Assembly: GCF_020536995.1 (NCBI RefSeq)
Contig: NC_068359.1
Coordinates: forward strand, 75,778,882-75,842,881
Origin: Dreissena polymorpha
Lineage: Eukaryota; Mollusca; Bivalvia; Myida; Dreissenidae
Reading direction: 5' to 3'
Length of the DNA: 64,000 bases
Below, piece by piece: positions 1 through 14,082 of the stretch (positions are counted from its first letter, which is position 1; each line of letters starts with the position of its first letter). Made by a program: the position numbers and the translations under genes. The notes beneath the pieces were generated by a model, which saw nothing but the letters and a program-made list of their open reading frames with translations, did no database searches and was not told the DNA's origin.

Positions 1-3000
1 AATTATATCTTATGTCAACCTTTTGTTTAGGGGCTACGCAATCAGAAGCTAATCAGCAGATTTACTGTTGAATCACTAAAAATATAAAACACGGCAGAAC
101 TTTTCATTTATTAACTTCCTGTTCCTTAGTCACTTGTAAGCAGAGTGCTGAAATTTTCATTATGCATAGATTTGCTGTTAACTTATGAACAATACAATTA
201 TCTGCCGCACGAGTAACTAGATTTATTTACTTGGGCATACAACAACTCATGTGAAATATGATGATCAATAGCAGTGCTAGTTTAGAAAAAAATATTATAA
301 CATATAGTATGAATACGTTTCTACAATTACTCGACAAGGCCTAAGCAAGTTCCTTCAAAATATGTTTCAGTATGAACGGTGTCTTGTTTAAAGTCTCAGT
401 ATTCACTGATCCTAGTATTAACTTTGTTCATGGTCAAGATTAATTCATATCATCTCTGGGCTAAACATGTCTGCTAACCTCAAAACCTCGTCAATAAAGA
501 ATAACGAACTGACACGTTGCACCCTTCCGTCAACAACCCTGCGAGGGAATATGAGGGCTTTTGTATAGATTAAACTGAATAATATTTAAGCGAAGTGATA
601 CATAATTATACAATAATGAACCTTCATGAATATTTCTTCATTGACAGGGATATGTGTTATAATTTATAATACACCTGTTTAAAATCATAACAAAATGCAA
701 GTTTGATCAACCCAGAACTAAGCTTTTGAAAGTAAAGTTAATTCATTGTAAAATACTAGCTATTTTCCGTGACTAAAAACAATTTAAAACTTTTTGCTAT
801 ATCTAGGACTAATGGTTAACGATTATTGACTATTGGCCACATGCTTAGGACAGTATATTTTATGATATTCAGAGCAACTGAAATCTATATTCTATATTCA
901 ATTAGAATACAAATCTATAAATCTACAAATCTATATTCAATTTTCAACAAGAAGTCCCTGATAAAAATTTTAACTATCGTATGTTATTAACCAGCTATAC
1001 TCTCAAAAACGATTATAACACTATTCTTCTTGATTTTAGAGTTACATATGTTTATAATTTCTTATAACAATTTTCAATTGTAATTTTAATTTATTCGTGT
1101 CCATATTGATAAACTCCGATACATTTTAGAATAACGTTTTATAAAATTAAGAATGGACGGTATTGTCTATAAAAAACGCCATTCAGCATAAAATAATTAT
1201 ATACTGGTAGATAATTTCTTATAATTGAGCGCTTTACTACAAATCGTAAGACTCGGGTTTGATCTCCGGTCCAGGCACATAACTTGTTTTTTGATTGACA
1301 ATATCGTCTTTTCAGCTCAACATTGTTTAAACTCTTTTTTGCAAAGTTGTTCAGGAATTAGAACAAAACTCTTTTTTAATGTATATTCTTTTAAATGTAA
1401 CACATTTTTGTTATATAACTACAAAATATCATTTCAATATGTAATAAAATATAAATGAAATAATATTAAAACTTATAAAAGAGATATTACACAGTATTGG
1501 AATTAAAACAGTTTCTCCACTATAAATTGTAACAAAGGGACATTTTTGTATCGTGCAACACTTTTCCAACTCAATTTTGAACAGTTTTCCACTTATACAA
1601 TGAGGTTGTTTGGTAATAACGTTTCAGCGCAAAACTGCTTCTTGGTTATGTTGAATGTATTTTTCTTAAACAAAATAAGTTATCAAACAAGGAGATGAAT
1701 CAACATAATCCACATTATAAAATCAAAGGTCCAAACATTAATATATAACAATATGTATCCTTAACAGGTTAAAACTTGAAATTTGTCTTTATTAAAATTT
1801 CATAAATCTTAAACTGAAATTACTCGTCTATTAATATATCTTAAACAATGCATTATATGCATTTGAAAGAAGACATCACACTAGGAATGGGCACCATTTT
1901 GGTGATATAAATTTCTCAAACACAACTGTTCATTTCAAGTTCTAGAAAATTGTGTTTCTTTTAATATTCGATCCATATGTTTAGTTCAATAAGGGTTATT
2001 CCATTACTTTTAATACATTTTAAACTGTGCTTGTTTGGGAACATAGAACAAAGAAAATCATGTTTAGGGAACTTTTCGAACATCTTTTGGACTATTCCAT
2101 GCAATAAGAAAAGTATGGAATATGCTTTCTGAAGATCACAGCACTGCAATTTTTCTTAACAATTGATTATCCTTTTTCTGTAGCGATCTATTGATGCTAT
2201 GGTAAAATTGGCATTTAAATTAAATACTGATAATCCACACGAAATTGTGCACATGATTTACAAGCAATACATTTTTTGGACATCACATCTTTTACAATAA
2301 AATTTTCATAATCGGCAAAAAGGACTTTTGATGCTTAACGAAGATAAACAAAAATACACTATTTTAATCATTATTTTTCAATTGTTCCGTAAAATTAACG
2401 TAAATGAAATATGATACAACCAAAAGATATTTATTGTGCCGAATGAAATGTGAAGATGTTACATAGAACTGAGTAAAATCGAAATATCCCTGTAGCAGTT
2501 GGTTTGCAGTTGATAGTATGTATATGTTATAATTGATAGATTGTGATTGATTGATTGTTTGATGGATGATTCGATTGAAAGATTCATTGGTTGATTAATT
2601 GATATATTGATTGATTGGTTGATTGAGACAAACATCTGTTTTCTTCCTTGCTAATTTACTATACACGATTATTTCAAAGATGCAAGAACATCATTCCCTC
2701 GATGGATACCATGCCATTATTAATGCATTCGTTTAAGTCCAATATTTGGTCAATTTAAAGGTAAAAATGACATCAGGTTATGTGAGTGTGCTTAATGTTG
2801 ATTGGCTTCATCAATTACTGTACATGTTAAGCGAGCGGATAATCAGGGTAGAACAATGACCTGATGCATTAGCCCGAGTCAAAAATAGGTAAATTTCAAG
2901 TTTGTAATGAAGTCATGTGATGTTGTTGTGTTGATAGTGTTTAATTAAGTATACCAGCTCTGTATAAAACATTCATGATTTTTCGAAACAAAAACCGTTA

Positions 3001-6000
3001 TTTCTGGTAAACTAATAATTTGGACTTTCTGAAATAATCTATGTCTAGACGTAGGTCACTTTCTAGGACAATGTTTATCTATTTAATAGGATAAAAATGT
3101 GAGGCATACGATAAGCTTAGAAATATATCATTTAAATACGTTGGCTTATTTCCGTAGCATATCGACAGTTTGACCATATACAAAACGTTTCCAATAAACA
3201 TTTCAATAAAACACAAGAATGTAAAAACAATATTTTGAAAATCGCAATTTTTGTTGCGAAAAATATGAACAGAAACTTTCAGAATAAGCTTACCGAAACC
3301 AGTCGGTATGCAAATTTCCATACTGTGCAAGAGTTACAATTCAATGTACATTTGTAGCTTTTTCCGTGCTTATGCGGTATCGTAAATGAATGGAAATTGT
3401 CAAAATAAAGACATTTTACTAGGGTGGATTGTAATGTTCCATCTGAAACAATAATTTATTTTGTTTTATTAATTTGATCTGTAACTACATTTTAGTGTGT
3501 TTTTGTGATCGAACACATATTATTTTACAGTGCTATCGTTGATATAGTTTTAATTTTATTATTTCAAACACTATAGACAAACATGGTACTGACTTTGCCC
3601 ATCCAATTTTTAACTCAACTGAAATATTATTTTACAAAAAAAATGAAAAAAACATCCTGACAATTGAACAAAATATAATAATAATAGTGTGTGCACAAGC
3701 TTGCACAATAGTTACATGCGGAAAACTTCCCCGCCCCTGGCGGCCATGTAATCAATAGGGTCGCGGCTGTTTTCAAATCGACTGAAATACAAGTATTACT
3801 AAAACATTGTTCCGAGCAAATTTCAAAATTATTTGGACAAATATTGATTTTAAGAGTTTTCTGTAGCTTTACATATATAAAATATAGCAAACATTACAAC
3901 TCGAGAAACTATCAACGCTAGTTACCTACTTGTTGTTATCGCCTGACCCAGTTTCGAACCTGACCATGATATTTTTTAGAGAATGTTTTGACCAAGGTTA
4001 TTGACGATTTGGCCATAAATCTTGCCTCTATAGCGATTACGAAGCATATATTAACAACGGAGGTCAAAAGGTATCAACAATCGCCACGTGCTTACTGTGC
4101 TCAATTGCAAACACATGCAATGTTAAAAGCATGCAAAATAATCGCTATACATGTATTAAATAAACCCATTTAACGACTGTTTTGTTGATATAGGTAATTT
4201 GTTTTACAAATCTAAATACCGATATATTATGTAGTATTCATGGGTAGAGTTTGCTGTCTAGCTGTTATTAAAATAGTTGGCATAAAATACTTACAAAATC
4301 ATGAGTCGCATTCAGTGGATTTGAATATCATTTCGCTCAATCAATATCACAACATTACGTAGCCTGCAAAAAGTGCCAAATTAAGAGAATAATAAAAGTA
4401 ATTATAACAGCTGTATACTGCGAATAACTTCAATAAAATTGACATGTATGTAATTTACATTTTTAAGACACTTATCACGTATTTTTCTTGCAGACAGGTA
4501 GACAATATCTATCAGATAATACCTTTAATCGAAGCAACGTTACCAAAGCATGACTATTTGTGGTGATCAATTTAAACATCTTTATTTATAATGTTAAATC
4601 AGCACACGATGTGCAAGCCCCTTCAAGTATGGTGACAGGCTTTGTGCACGACCTCCAGATTATCACCGTGTTTTGGTAAGTAATTGTTGATTTTATTATT
4701 AAGTTATTTTCATGACAAGCTGCATCGCACTCATATATGACACTTGATTCCTAAGTGTGCACCGTTCATTTGCGCAACACGCAACACATGCTGAAGAATA
4801 TATATGTGGAAACGTGATGGCAAGACGTGTATTGCCCAAAATTGACCTGATCTCTTACGTATGGCATTTACTTTTTTAAAGAATATGATTCCCACACTGG
4901 TCACTGATATTTATTAGTTGAAAATGCCTGAAAGATGATGAATTGCCAGTAAGGGACACCGCTTTTATTCAAGGCAATCCTACTATACATGTGAAAAATG
5001 TGGGTGAAATAATTGGTAATTTTGTTATTGTCTGTATAATTTGTTTCATCCACATTATGAGCACTAAGTGTTGCATTGAAATTTGTGATAGGGCCGTTGT
5101 TCGAACGCGTTACACACTGACGCCATTTTGCACATTAAGAGCAACGTATCAAAACGTAAATTGAAAATAATGAAGCTACTTTCAGGACAAGCTCGCAATG
5201 ACGACCGCTCGCACATACACTCAACCATTACGGCAGCGTAATGAAGCTGACTTCTAGCGGGCTCGAAAAAAGCAATACATGCTGAAAGTATTTACGATCT
5301 ATTAAAATTAATTGAAACCTTGAGAGGAACCGTCAGAGAAAAAGCTTATCTATCTTGAACAAGATTTTACCAAATAAGATAAATCAGTTAAACACCAGTA
5401 ATGAAATCTATAAGTTTAACATTAACTGTGAAAAGCAAACCTTGTTTGGCGACCGTCCACTTTGTATTTGTCATTACGATTCGTATAACTCACTTGTCGG
5501 AATATCGAAAAGGCAATCAAACTAAGTGTTTGGCTTTAAGATATGCTATCGATTAACGCGTTTGAATGGTTGCATGCCTCGGTCATAAACACAGCCTATT
5601 ATATGTAGGTTTCAAATTACTCATTGAAAACCAAGACGTAAAATCAATAGTTGTTCACTTAAACATCAACGAACAAGAAGGTTTAAGTTTGCCATGCGCG
5701 ATACACTGTATGTGCGTTTTATAGATTTCTCCCCGTTTCCAATATCATTTGCAAGTCAAGTCTAGCTTCTGATAAAGTGAAGTAAAACAAGTGTTAAACC
5801 TACACGTTTTACTGCTTAATATTACTTCCAATGAAACAAAAATGGTGAACGCTTACATTTCAATTAAATAAAAAAATATATTAGCCAATTAAAAAGTATT
5901 GTTTTATTTACAAATTATTTGTAAATGCCTATCACTTCGTAACCAAGACATTCTAATGAAAAACATCCGCATTTAAATGATTCCCAACTTTTTGTAAAGC

Positions 6001-8405
6001 CGAAAAGGTATGATTGTCAATTGAGAAATCAATACTGTCATTGTGCGCTTTATTCGTTAATTTACCCGTTAACAAATGTGGAATGTGAAGACATTTAAAA
6101 GACTGTGTGTCCAAAAAAGTTAATAATATATACATCTGAAATATTTGCTAAAATATAGATCAGCATTTTTAATACTGTCTTTTTTAAGTTCAAACACAGC
6201 TGTTTAAGTGTGGACCACGTTGAATCTAAACAAACGATACACAATATCAATAAGATCAAGTAAACCGTCTTTAGGTTACGCATGTATACATAAAGGCCAA
6301 TATCTACATGCAATATGTTTACCTTAAACATTTCGTCAGGTACAGGGTTGTATTTATTTTCGTACATCGTATTACAGGTAGAAGTACTGAGCACACTTGA
6401 CTGCCAATGTAAATCAGGTTTGCTCTTTACGAATAGTTGAAGTGTATAATTTGCATTTTCTGTTAATCACCTGATTTGATGACCGCAAAAACATTTTAAT
6501 TTTGAATTTCATTTTTTTTGTTTTTATCAAGAAAATTTAAACGTAAAGAGACTTGTTGACTGTTTGGAAAATCGATAATTTGCAAACACTAATCGATAGT
6601 TTCTTCCAAAAAGCATGTATACATTATATTTAAGCAAGTAGAATAACACTCATAAGATTTTTTAAAATCATATGTTGGCTAATTGATACTTATCAGCCAT
6701 ACTACAATCGAAGTTGAAAAACTAAGAATCATTTGTTATACTTTTCATTGATAACTTACGGGTATAACAGACAAAATGATTAAATTATCATACATAATTA
6801 ACAGTCTGTGTAATGCCGATGTAGCGCGTACTTATTAACTTCTAGAGGTCCCGTGTCGACATATCGTGACAGGCATATTTTGTTTAATTTTTTAATTTTT
6901 GTCTGGTTATAAAATTATTTAAAACTATTCAAATTATTACAGTTTTGTTCGTTTATTCATTTAATTAAATACAAATATATCTGAAAAAGTCCCTTTAAAG
7001 CTTAGCGTTTTAAAATGAAACATACAACATGTGATCATGCGTAGAAACTAGATTTTAAACTATAAACTGATTAATTTTGATGACTTTAATTAATATTGAA
7101 GGCAAGGTCGGCATTTGAGTAACCCACACACATCAAATTACAGCACACACTCATGTTGCTGATCGGAAACTATTTTTTGTATTTTGGTTACAATGATTGA
7201 ATTTGCCGCAAATGCAATCTCAACGTAGTTCTTCGTGTAAGCTACATATACATAAAGTGACAGCACAACACTTCAAACCAAACTTAAAATATTTATATTT
7301 TTAGTAAAAGTGAACTTGACCCTCAAGTCCTCAAATGCAACTTTAATGGTATTAAGGCCAAAGCCTTTTGAACCAAAGGATATTGGTTAGTATAATCCTT
7401 TTAGGATATTTGTTTTCATTTTATTTATTTCCTTTAGATTATTCTGAAGCCATTATATTATAAATATTTAGTCTCGATATTAAAATCCGTCAATGTATTG
7501 TATTAATTTGAAAATAAATTAAATGCCACAATCTGATAATTATTGCTTTTAGAAGTTTGATTCTATTTTCAAACCTGTATAGCCTTTATAATCAAACTGT
7601 GAATCCGCATGCATTTCAGTGGAATTTCAAACATTAGCTACTGCAATATCACTTTTATGTTAGATTGACATACACACATTAATCAGTAGTAGCAATCATT
7701 CAACAGACCTATCAGACGAATGTATGAAATATTGTACCATTGTTTCTAAGAAAATTGATGAGGACATTGAGAGTGACGCAGATATAGCAATAATCCATCA
7801 ATCTGCTAAACATAATTGACCATTGACAAGTAATTCCGAAGCCATTCGGTGTGCTTATGGCATCATAACAATATTAATAATTCAACGTTAACAAATATTA
7901 AAACGAATAAGACACCAAAATAAAACCATTGACAGACCCGGAAGCTTTTCATCCGTCTAATGGAAATACCAATCTTACATTTTCCAACGTTAACAAAACA
8001 TAAACATTAGATGAATTGCATTAATCATAGTTATGTATAAATAATAGTCTACAAACAAACCTTGCTGGTCGACAGTCGCTTTTTCTTAATCAGATCTCAT
8101 ATTATCATCTGTCCGAATGTTCCAAAGCCAATCAAGTTTCGATTTGATTCGATGCGTTACTAAAAAACACAGATTAAACTATTGATCGTGCAATATAGGT
8201 TTTAACTGCGTGTGTACTACGTTATCATACAATGTGTATTGCTGTAGGTGTTTCTCCGGAACAGTGTTATATTGCGCGATGATGTTTATTTAATGAACCG
8301 GTATTCAAATATATATGTGTGCTAGTACGGTCTTTATTGCAGGAAATATATAATGAACCCGTAATCATCTGCGTCAAAACAATCACATCGGGTTTGTATA
8401 TTGGA
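1..8405. other. AT-rich intergenic DNA, no gene seen
   Basis: Open frames here are short (at most 99 codons), rich in F, I, Y, K and N as expected from AT-rich DNA, and show no splice-linked partner or recognisable motif. Apart from a GATT-rich microsatellite and a weakly similar pair of stretches near 5.4 and 8.05 kb, I see nothing in it. Confidence 0.7.
2536..2628. repeat. degenerate GATT microsatellite
   Basis: Runs of GATTGATTGATT, interrupted by TGTTTGATGG and similar variants, continue for about 90 bases. It is a degraded tetranucleotide repeat with no sign of function. Confidence 0.8.
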
Positions 8406-8941
8406 TTAAAGGGACTGTCAACCACGACGACAAAGAAATGAAAAGTTGTAAAATACCGTATTTGTTTACAATTATTAGTTTATATTGATTAAAATATCAC
8501 GACTGGTATATTATATTACTTGAAAAAAGTTGTTAAGTTTTCATATTTTCAGTATATTCGGTAATACATTTTACTGGGTATGTCTACCTGATAACGACCT
8601 GTTATAACTATAAATAACGCCGGTAGATTGATCATCATCGTCAAGTGGTAAACCCAGGAATGCAAATTGTGCATGCGTAGTGAGTTATATATGTTTTTAT
8701 ATGTAAAATGATCAATCTACTTGCGTTATATATAGTGTGTATATCGTTATGTCACCTATTTTCGCGATGTACTTTCGATTTCACATCGCGAAATTTTATT
8801 ACCGAATATACTGAAAATATGAACTTTTTTCAAGAAATGTTATATACCAGTCGTGAAATTTTAATCAGTATTAATAAATGTAAAAAAATACGGTATTTTC
8901 GAAAATTTGTTTTCGTCATTCGTGGTTAGAAGTCCCTTTAA
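8406..8941. mobile_element. TTAA-flanked MITE with long inverted ends
   Basis: TTAA at 8406-8409 and 8938-8941 brackets 536 bp. The left end reads AGGGACTGTCAACCACGA and the inverted right end AGGGACTTCTAACCACGA. Similarity continues inward for well over 150 bp, including shared runs such as CACGACTGGTATAT and TTTTCAGTATATTCGGTAAT. There is no transposase. A TTAA target duplication with ends beginning AGGG is known for Kolobok and piggyBac groups; I infer a Kolobok-type non-autonomous element. The open frame inside, 8708-8929, is a by-product of the arm sequence. Confidence 0.8.
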
Positions 8942-11159
8942 GGCGACATACAACGTATTAAGTCCTGTCATTATGCTTGCGTTCCAAAAGTCTAAATGCA
9001 AGGCGCGTATATGGTAAAAAATAGGATTTTATATTTGATTTAACCCTATTTATCTGCACAAAGTTAACATTACCATTTGCTTATCGGGTCTGATATATAG
9101 AAGTAATAGACGCCTGCCAATCTGCGTCGGAAAGCGTATAAGGGTTGCTTATACGGTCTGTGTTACATACAAGCAATCGTATACGACTGTAATTGAGACG
9201 GAGGGCTTACAAACCCGTTTGAAAATGCGTCCAGACAACTACACCGGATGCAGGTGTTTGATTTTGCATCAGGGTAGTAATTAGTCCGTACATATCTGAC
9301 TACAGTCATTCTTTATCGGGTGATGATATAGTTGTAATAAAAAACAACGTAAAGCACTCCTATCAATATGACCTATTACAATAGTTGAATAAACTGGTAT
9401 ACTAGTTTGATTTTTTAATGAAGTTTAATTAAATAGTAGCGCGTCGAATATTTTGTTATTTTTATAATATATTTTATCTATCTTACAAATAACTCATAAC
9501 GTTGCAACAGAGTATGCATAGGTTCTTTCACCAACAATAAATACGTAGCCTAAATTATTAAATCTTACAATAAATATGTGTAGCGTTTCATCATTTATAC
9601 ACATACCAAAGCTAAAAATCTGTATCGTAATAAAGAAAAGATTTTTTATTTTTGTTCAAAACAAAGTCGTTTATATTTGTATGAAAAAAATAATGTTATC
9701 TTTCAGAAAAAAAATCTCTAAAAAACGAACACTACATTGTCCGGCATGTTTTGCTTTTTACTTTTTCCGAAATGATTGTAGCTCACGAAGCAACATGGTT
9801 CTATATATGTGTTTTTTCCACTCGATATTCATGTATAACTTAAAGACTAAAGGTCCTAACGGTGTAATTATTATAAAAGGTCATCGACCCTTTATGTTAT
9901 CTGGAGTCCCCAGATGTTTCAAACGGCGATATAAAGCGATTGCACTTAACATCCCTACTGGGATCAGTGGGCTCTTAGTTGCCTAGACTGTACGAACAAA
10001 CGTTAACGATTAGACCTTTTCCGACGAATTTAATGACTTTGCCGAAATGTTCGGCATTGCTCATGGCGCCATAGCGAGGTTTCCAGGGACCTATTACATC
10101 TTTCGGATACTGAACTCCAACCTACAGATTATTTTCCTATGAAATACGATGCTTTTCGGGATGGAACTACGCATTTCGTTCTTGCTCCCGCTATTTTCTA
10201 GCGAAATTTTACCATAATCGGATAAACTGTGAACGCATTAATAATTTATTGATTTCTTGCCTTGGTATGTACGTGGTTTTCACTTATGTATGCTTAACCT
10301 GCATACAAATCTCAACTTATTTAACCCCAATTTAACAATAAAAAACTATTTCCAGGCTGTCGGGGTCAATTGCGTTATTCAAATACAACCTTAAAAACTA
10401 GCATGCGAACTATTCTGTTCGCAGACTGTTATGACTTCATAACATGCATACCCCAATCTAATCCAGTGGGACCCTGGTCTAGTGTCTAGTGGTAGGATGC
10501 TAGTCTAAGAAAAAAAGCCAATGTGCCACGGCTGCATACTGCGCCGAATGTAAACGGACGACTTATATCCTAGTGATCGGGGGTAAATATCAAAGTCGAT
10601 TGAAGATGAGTTTAGTATCATAATAAGACTATATACACATTCATTACCCATTCAATAGAGCCGCAAAATTAAAAATTGCACTGTTCATGATGTAGTAAAC
10701 ACTGTACCCTATCAATCTTTATCCACACTCCAATATAGCATACTCGTCTGTATATAGTGCAAACCAGTTTAATCATTGTTGAATGTATTAACTTCCGAAA
10801 AAATGCGATTTAAACCTCGGAAATGTGTAGAAACGGGCAGCGTCCGGATTAATTTTAAGTCTCACTTAAAATTTTACCACACGTCGTGCCCGGGAAGAAA
10901 TCGAGTTGAGATCGGAAAAAAAGATCGAACGATCAACGCACGGTTAACGCCCGACATCGTATTCATAGAACGTGTATGGGCACAAGTTAACGTATAACAG
11001 TATCCAGATTAAGTTTGCAAATCCAGATTATTTGCAAACTTATTATTTTTATTTATTGAACAATTGTTATGAAATTTTGCATATTTGTAAGGGGCATTGA
11101 GTACATACATATAATTGAAAAAAAAAGAGTTAAAATGTTTTTGGAAAGTAGAGTTATTT
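8942..11159. other. intergenic DNA, no gene supported
   Basis: The longest frame (9576-9986, plus) begins with low-complexity K/F/I-rich sequence and has no recognisable motif or splice context. I leave it uncalled. The stretch 9845-10120 is more GC-balanced than its surroundings and could be an old repeat, but I could not identify it. Confidence 0.6.
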
Positions 11160-11162
11160 GAT

Positions 11163-11590
11163 GATAAAGTTGCCATCCCCCGTTGGATCCCAACGGAGTT
11201 ATGGCTCCCCCGTTAAGAATTGCAATTCTCCAACGGGAGTTTTTTCCAGGCGGGAGAATTTTACCTATATTTTACAAAAAATGTAATTTAAATATTATGC
11301 TTTGTTTTCTGTTTCAATGTTTACAAATACACATGTTTAAGTTATAATTGTAAGAAATATGTACTTTAATAAGAAAATAAAGTGTTTGTAGATTTTCTTC
11401 CCCCGTTGGAGTTTTACGGGGGCTCCCGTGAAACTCCCATTTCCATTAAACGCCCGTGGGAGGTTTGACGGGGGACCCCGTCAATCCCCCATTTTCAATA
11501 AACTCCAACGGGCGTTTGACGGGGGATCCCCGTCTAACCCCTATTTAAAAAGAACTCCAATGGGACTTTTACAGGGGGGGGGGTAGGAAT
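11163..11590. repeat. GC-rich foldback element with tandem subunits
   Basis: An AT-rich core (about 11265-11395) is flanked by clusters built from CCCCCGTTGGAG and its complement CTCCAACGGG. The right cluster has three or more units of roughly 55-75 bp, each combining ACTCCAACGGG, TTTGACGGGGG and CCCCGT. The left cluster holds the same words in the opposite sense. Each unit is itself partly palindromic. This arrangement resembles foldback DNA transposons, but no target duplication was found. Confidence 0.6.
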
Positions 11591-11744
11591 CACAATTCAT
11601 TTAACAGTCAATACACATAGCAATATATTACATTGTATAAAGACACCAAACTTTATTAAATAATAAATAATTGATGTTTTCTTTTTAAGGTGTGTTGCCG
11701 TATGGGCGTTTAGGGTTCTTTCTTCGAACAACACGTTTGGGTTT

Positions 11745-11822
11745 CTAAATATATTATATTTATGATTTAATATCATAAACATAAAGGTTGACAGCATGAA
11801 TGATATGCCAAGAATGACATTC
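11745..11822. repeat. 78-bp direct repeat, copy 1
   Basis: This stretch recurs at 11980-12057 with one base difference. It includes the internal palindrome ATGATTTAATATCAT. Flanking bases diverge sharply at both ends. Confidence 0.9.
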
Positions 11823-11979
11823 TTATAATAAGTATACATTTCAATTATATATAAAATGATGTGTTCCGACGGTAAGATACCAACTGAATTAATACACAAA
11901 TACAACTATTAAAACAAAATATTTACAATAATACAACCGACCGACATGAATATAAAAGATGTATAAAATGCATATTTAC

Positions 11980-12057
11980 CTAAATATATTATATTTATGA
12001 TTTAATATCATAAACATACAGGTTGACAGCATGAATGATATGCCAAGAATGACATTC
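11980..12057. repeat. 78-bp direct repeat, copy 2
   Basis: Second copy of the stretch at 11745-11822, offset by 235 bp. It may be a recent local duplication or the two ends of an excised or internally deleted segment. Confidence 0.9.
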
Positions 12058-12925
12058 GAAATAGTCATTCATGCACACGGATGTGGTTGAGTGAATAAAC
12101 TCATGCTTGACAAGCCAATTAACGTATTAAAATGTTAGTAAAAACAGTTCACCTTTCTACCCAGTCTCTACATACTGAAAACTAATCAACTACTACAAAA
12201 GAACGCTACTAATTCTATTTACAGTTAAAATCTACTCTGTCCAACCATTGAACAATCAGAGCAATGTTTCCTTTAAAAATAATTTACTTCAATATCATTC
12301 AGAATAAATATATTTATGAACTAAATATATTTACAACAATGAAATACGTCTACAACAGGTGTCTGAATCAAATAATAATTTTTGAGTTTTCTCAAATCAG
12401 TACCAAAATTTGCGTTGAATATAATGTCTTTTTGGTAAAAGATTAGACCCACATATCGATATTTCTGTAAAGATGAATATAAAACGTTCCGACCATAATT
12501 TTGCAACACTCACTGTAGCGATATATAAAGCGACTTGTCTCGAAAATATATTGCATTTACCTTTTGATAATCCAAACGTTGCTTTTATCCATTACGGTGA
12601 TGATAAATGCAATTAAGAAAGACAATAACATTGGAAACATATTGTCATTCGGAATTACATTTCTTTTGTTGTTGATTCCTGTGTAACAGTTTCGTTAGTT
12701 TTTAGCTCAACCTTTTTTCTTGGAAATTTCAGTGCAATATCGTACCTTAGTATACCGGTTACATTCCACAAGATTTTACACAAAATGCCTGATTAAGGCG
12801 GTGTGTTAGGTTCGTTGTTTTGTAACTGTTTTTGTGTGTTTTTTATTTTTATCAACACCGTGCACTTGTGGCGTTATTAGCGGAGACATGAGGGAGTCTT
12901 CTTAAAACATTCTATCAACTTGCCA
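12058..12925. other. intergenic DNA, nothing seen
   Basis: AT-rich. The opposed open frames at 12264-12509 are low-complexity and I see no feature. Confidence 0.6.
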
Positions 12926-12997
12926 ATTGACCTTATCGCAACATCCGGGCACTTGCGTCAGTTAGAGTTACATGCCCCTTGACGACGGTGAAAACAA
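12926..12997 (+). repeat. left member of a distant inverted pair
   Basis: ATTGACCTTATCGC followed by GCCCCTT and GACGGTGAAAACAA matches, in reverse complement, 16221-16279. The pair encloses about 3.2 kb that includes the recombinase-like pseudogene. The pair could be ends of one element or two independent insertions in opposite sense. Confidence 0.55.
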
Positions 12998-13284
12998 AAG
13001 CGCTGTCGCCATTTTATTTGCATTGAAATATTAAACACTGCTCGCAATTTTCTTAAGTTAAGGCACATCTTCGCGACCATTTTTTAGAATAGAAATACCC
13101 AGAAACTGAAATTCTTTCATAATGAATTTAATTTAATGAACGAACACAAATAAGGATGAAAACAAACAACCAATAAGTTTTAAATATATGCAACATATAG
13201 TAGCTGATTTGAACCTCTATATTTGTTACCTTATTACCTTGTTACGTATTAAATTAATTCTCATGATAAATGTTATTGTTTTTA

Positions 13285-13885
13285 TTTAATTCACACCAAT
13301 TTCGACACTTTTTGTTTCCGCATGTTAGGTATTTGAATGCCCCTTTCTTCATCACAAACCGATTATCTCGTTATGATCGGATACTGTCCAGACAAAGAAA
13401 ACACGGTGTCATAAAGCCAGCTGGGGACCTATACTTGGGGCTCTGCATTAACCACATGTGGTCATTAAACACAATTTATGATACCTCTATGTCATCTGTT
13501 GTCAGACTGAGCAGTCATTTAAGCCAAATTTTTAATGCCGAAATAATTGAATATACAGTTGCTTTATAAAACACGTTGACACCTTAAATAAACATTTAAT
13601 TAAATTAAATGCAATATTTTTTCATTTGATTGTTTGCATCAGTCTTAAAATCGTGTAAGCTTTTGTATTCTGGTGTTTAATTGCCCCTTTGTTTTGCATA
13701 ATCCGATTATCTCGTTTTGATCAAATATTGTCCAAACTTAACTGACAAAAAGGTGTCATAAACCACACTGGGTGGTCCAGACAGTGTCATTTACTACGAT
13801 AAATGCCACCATGTCTCCTCTTTCTGGTAGTATTAAGCAGCCATTTGGATGAATAATTAACGCCGATGTACTTAACAGTTGCTTA
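13285..13885. repeat. diverged tandem duplication (two units of about 300 bp)
   Basis: Two consecutive blocks, about 13285-13570 and 13640-13885, share GCCCCTTT, CCGATTATCTCGTT, TGATC, AAGGTGTCATAAA-like words and a shared ending around AATGCCGA/AACGCCGA and CAGTTGCTT. Identity is moderate, so the duplication is old. No coding signal is evident. Confidence 0.6.
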
Positions 13886-14082
13886 AATTAGATATGTGAC
13901 ATATGGTCAAATATTAAGTCATGTCCAATTTAGATTATCAGAAATTTACACTGTAAAGATACTAGCCCGAGTAATTTATTAAAGTATTTAATAATTATAA
14001 AATTTACTACTGAATACAAAACTGAGTAATAAAATTTACGTAAAAAAAACAAGTAACGTATTAAGCGTGTATCAGTTAATTA

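Noticed and set aside
9576-9986. 136-codon plus-strand frame, the longest in the first 14 kb
   Set aside because: Begins with AT-driven K/F/I-rich sequence and has no motif, splice partner or homologue that I can recall.
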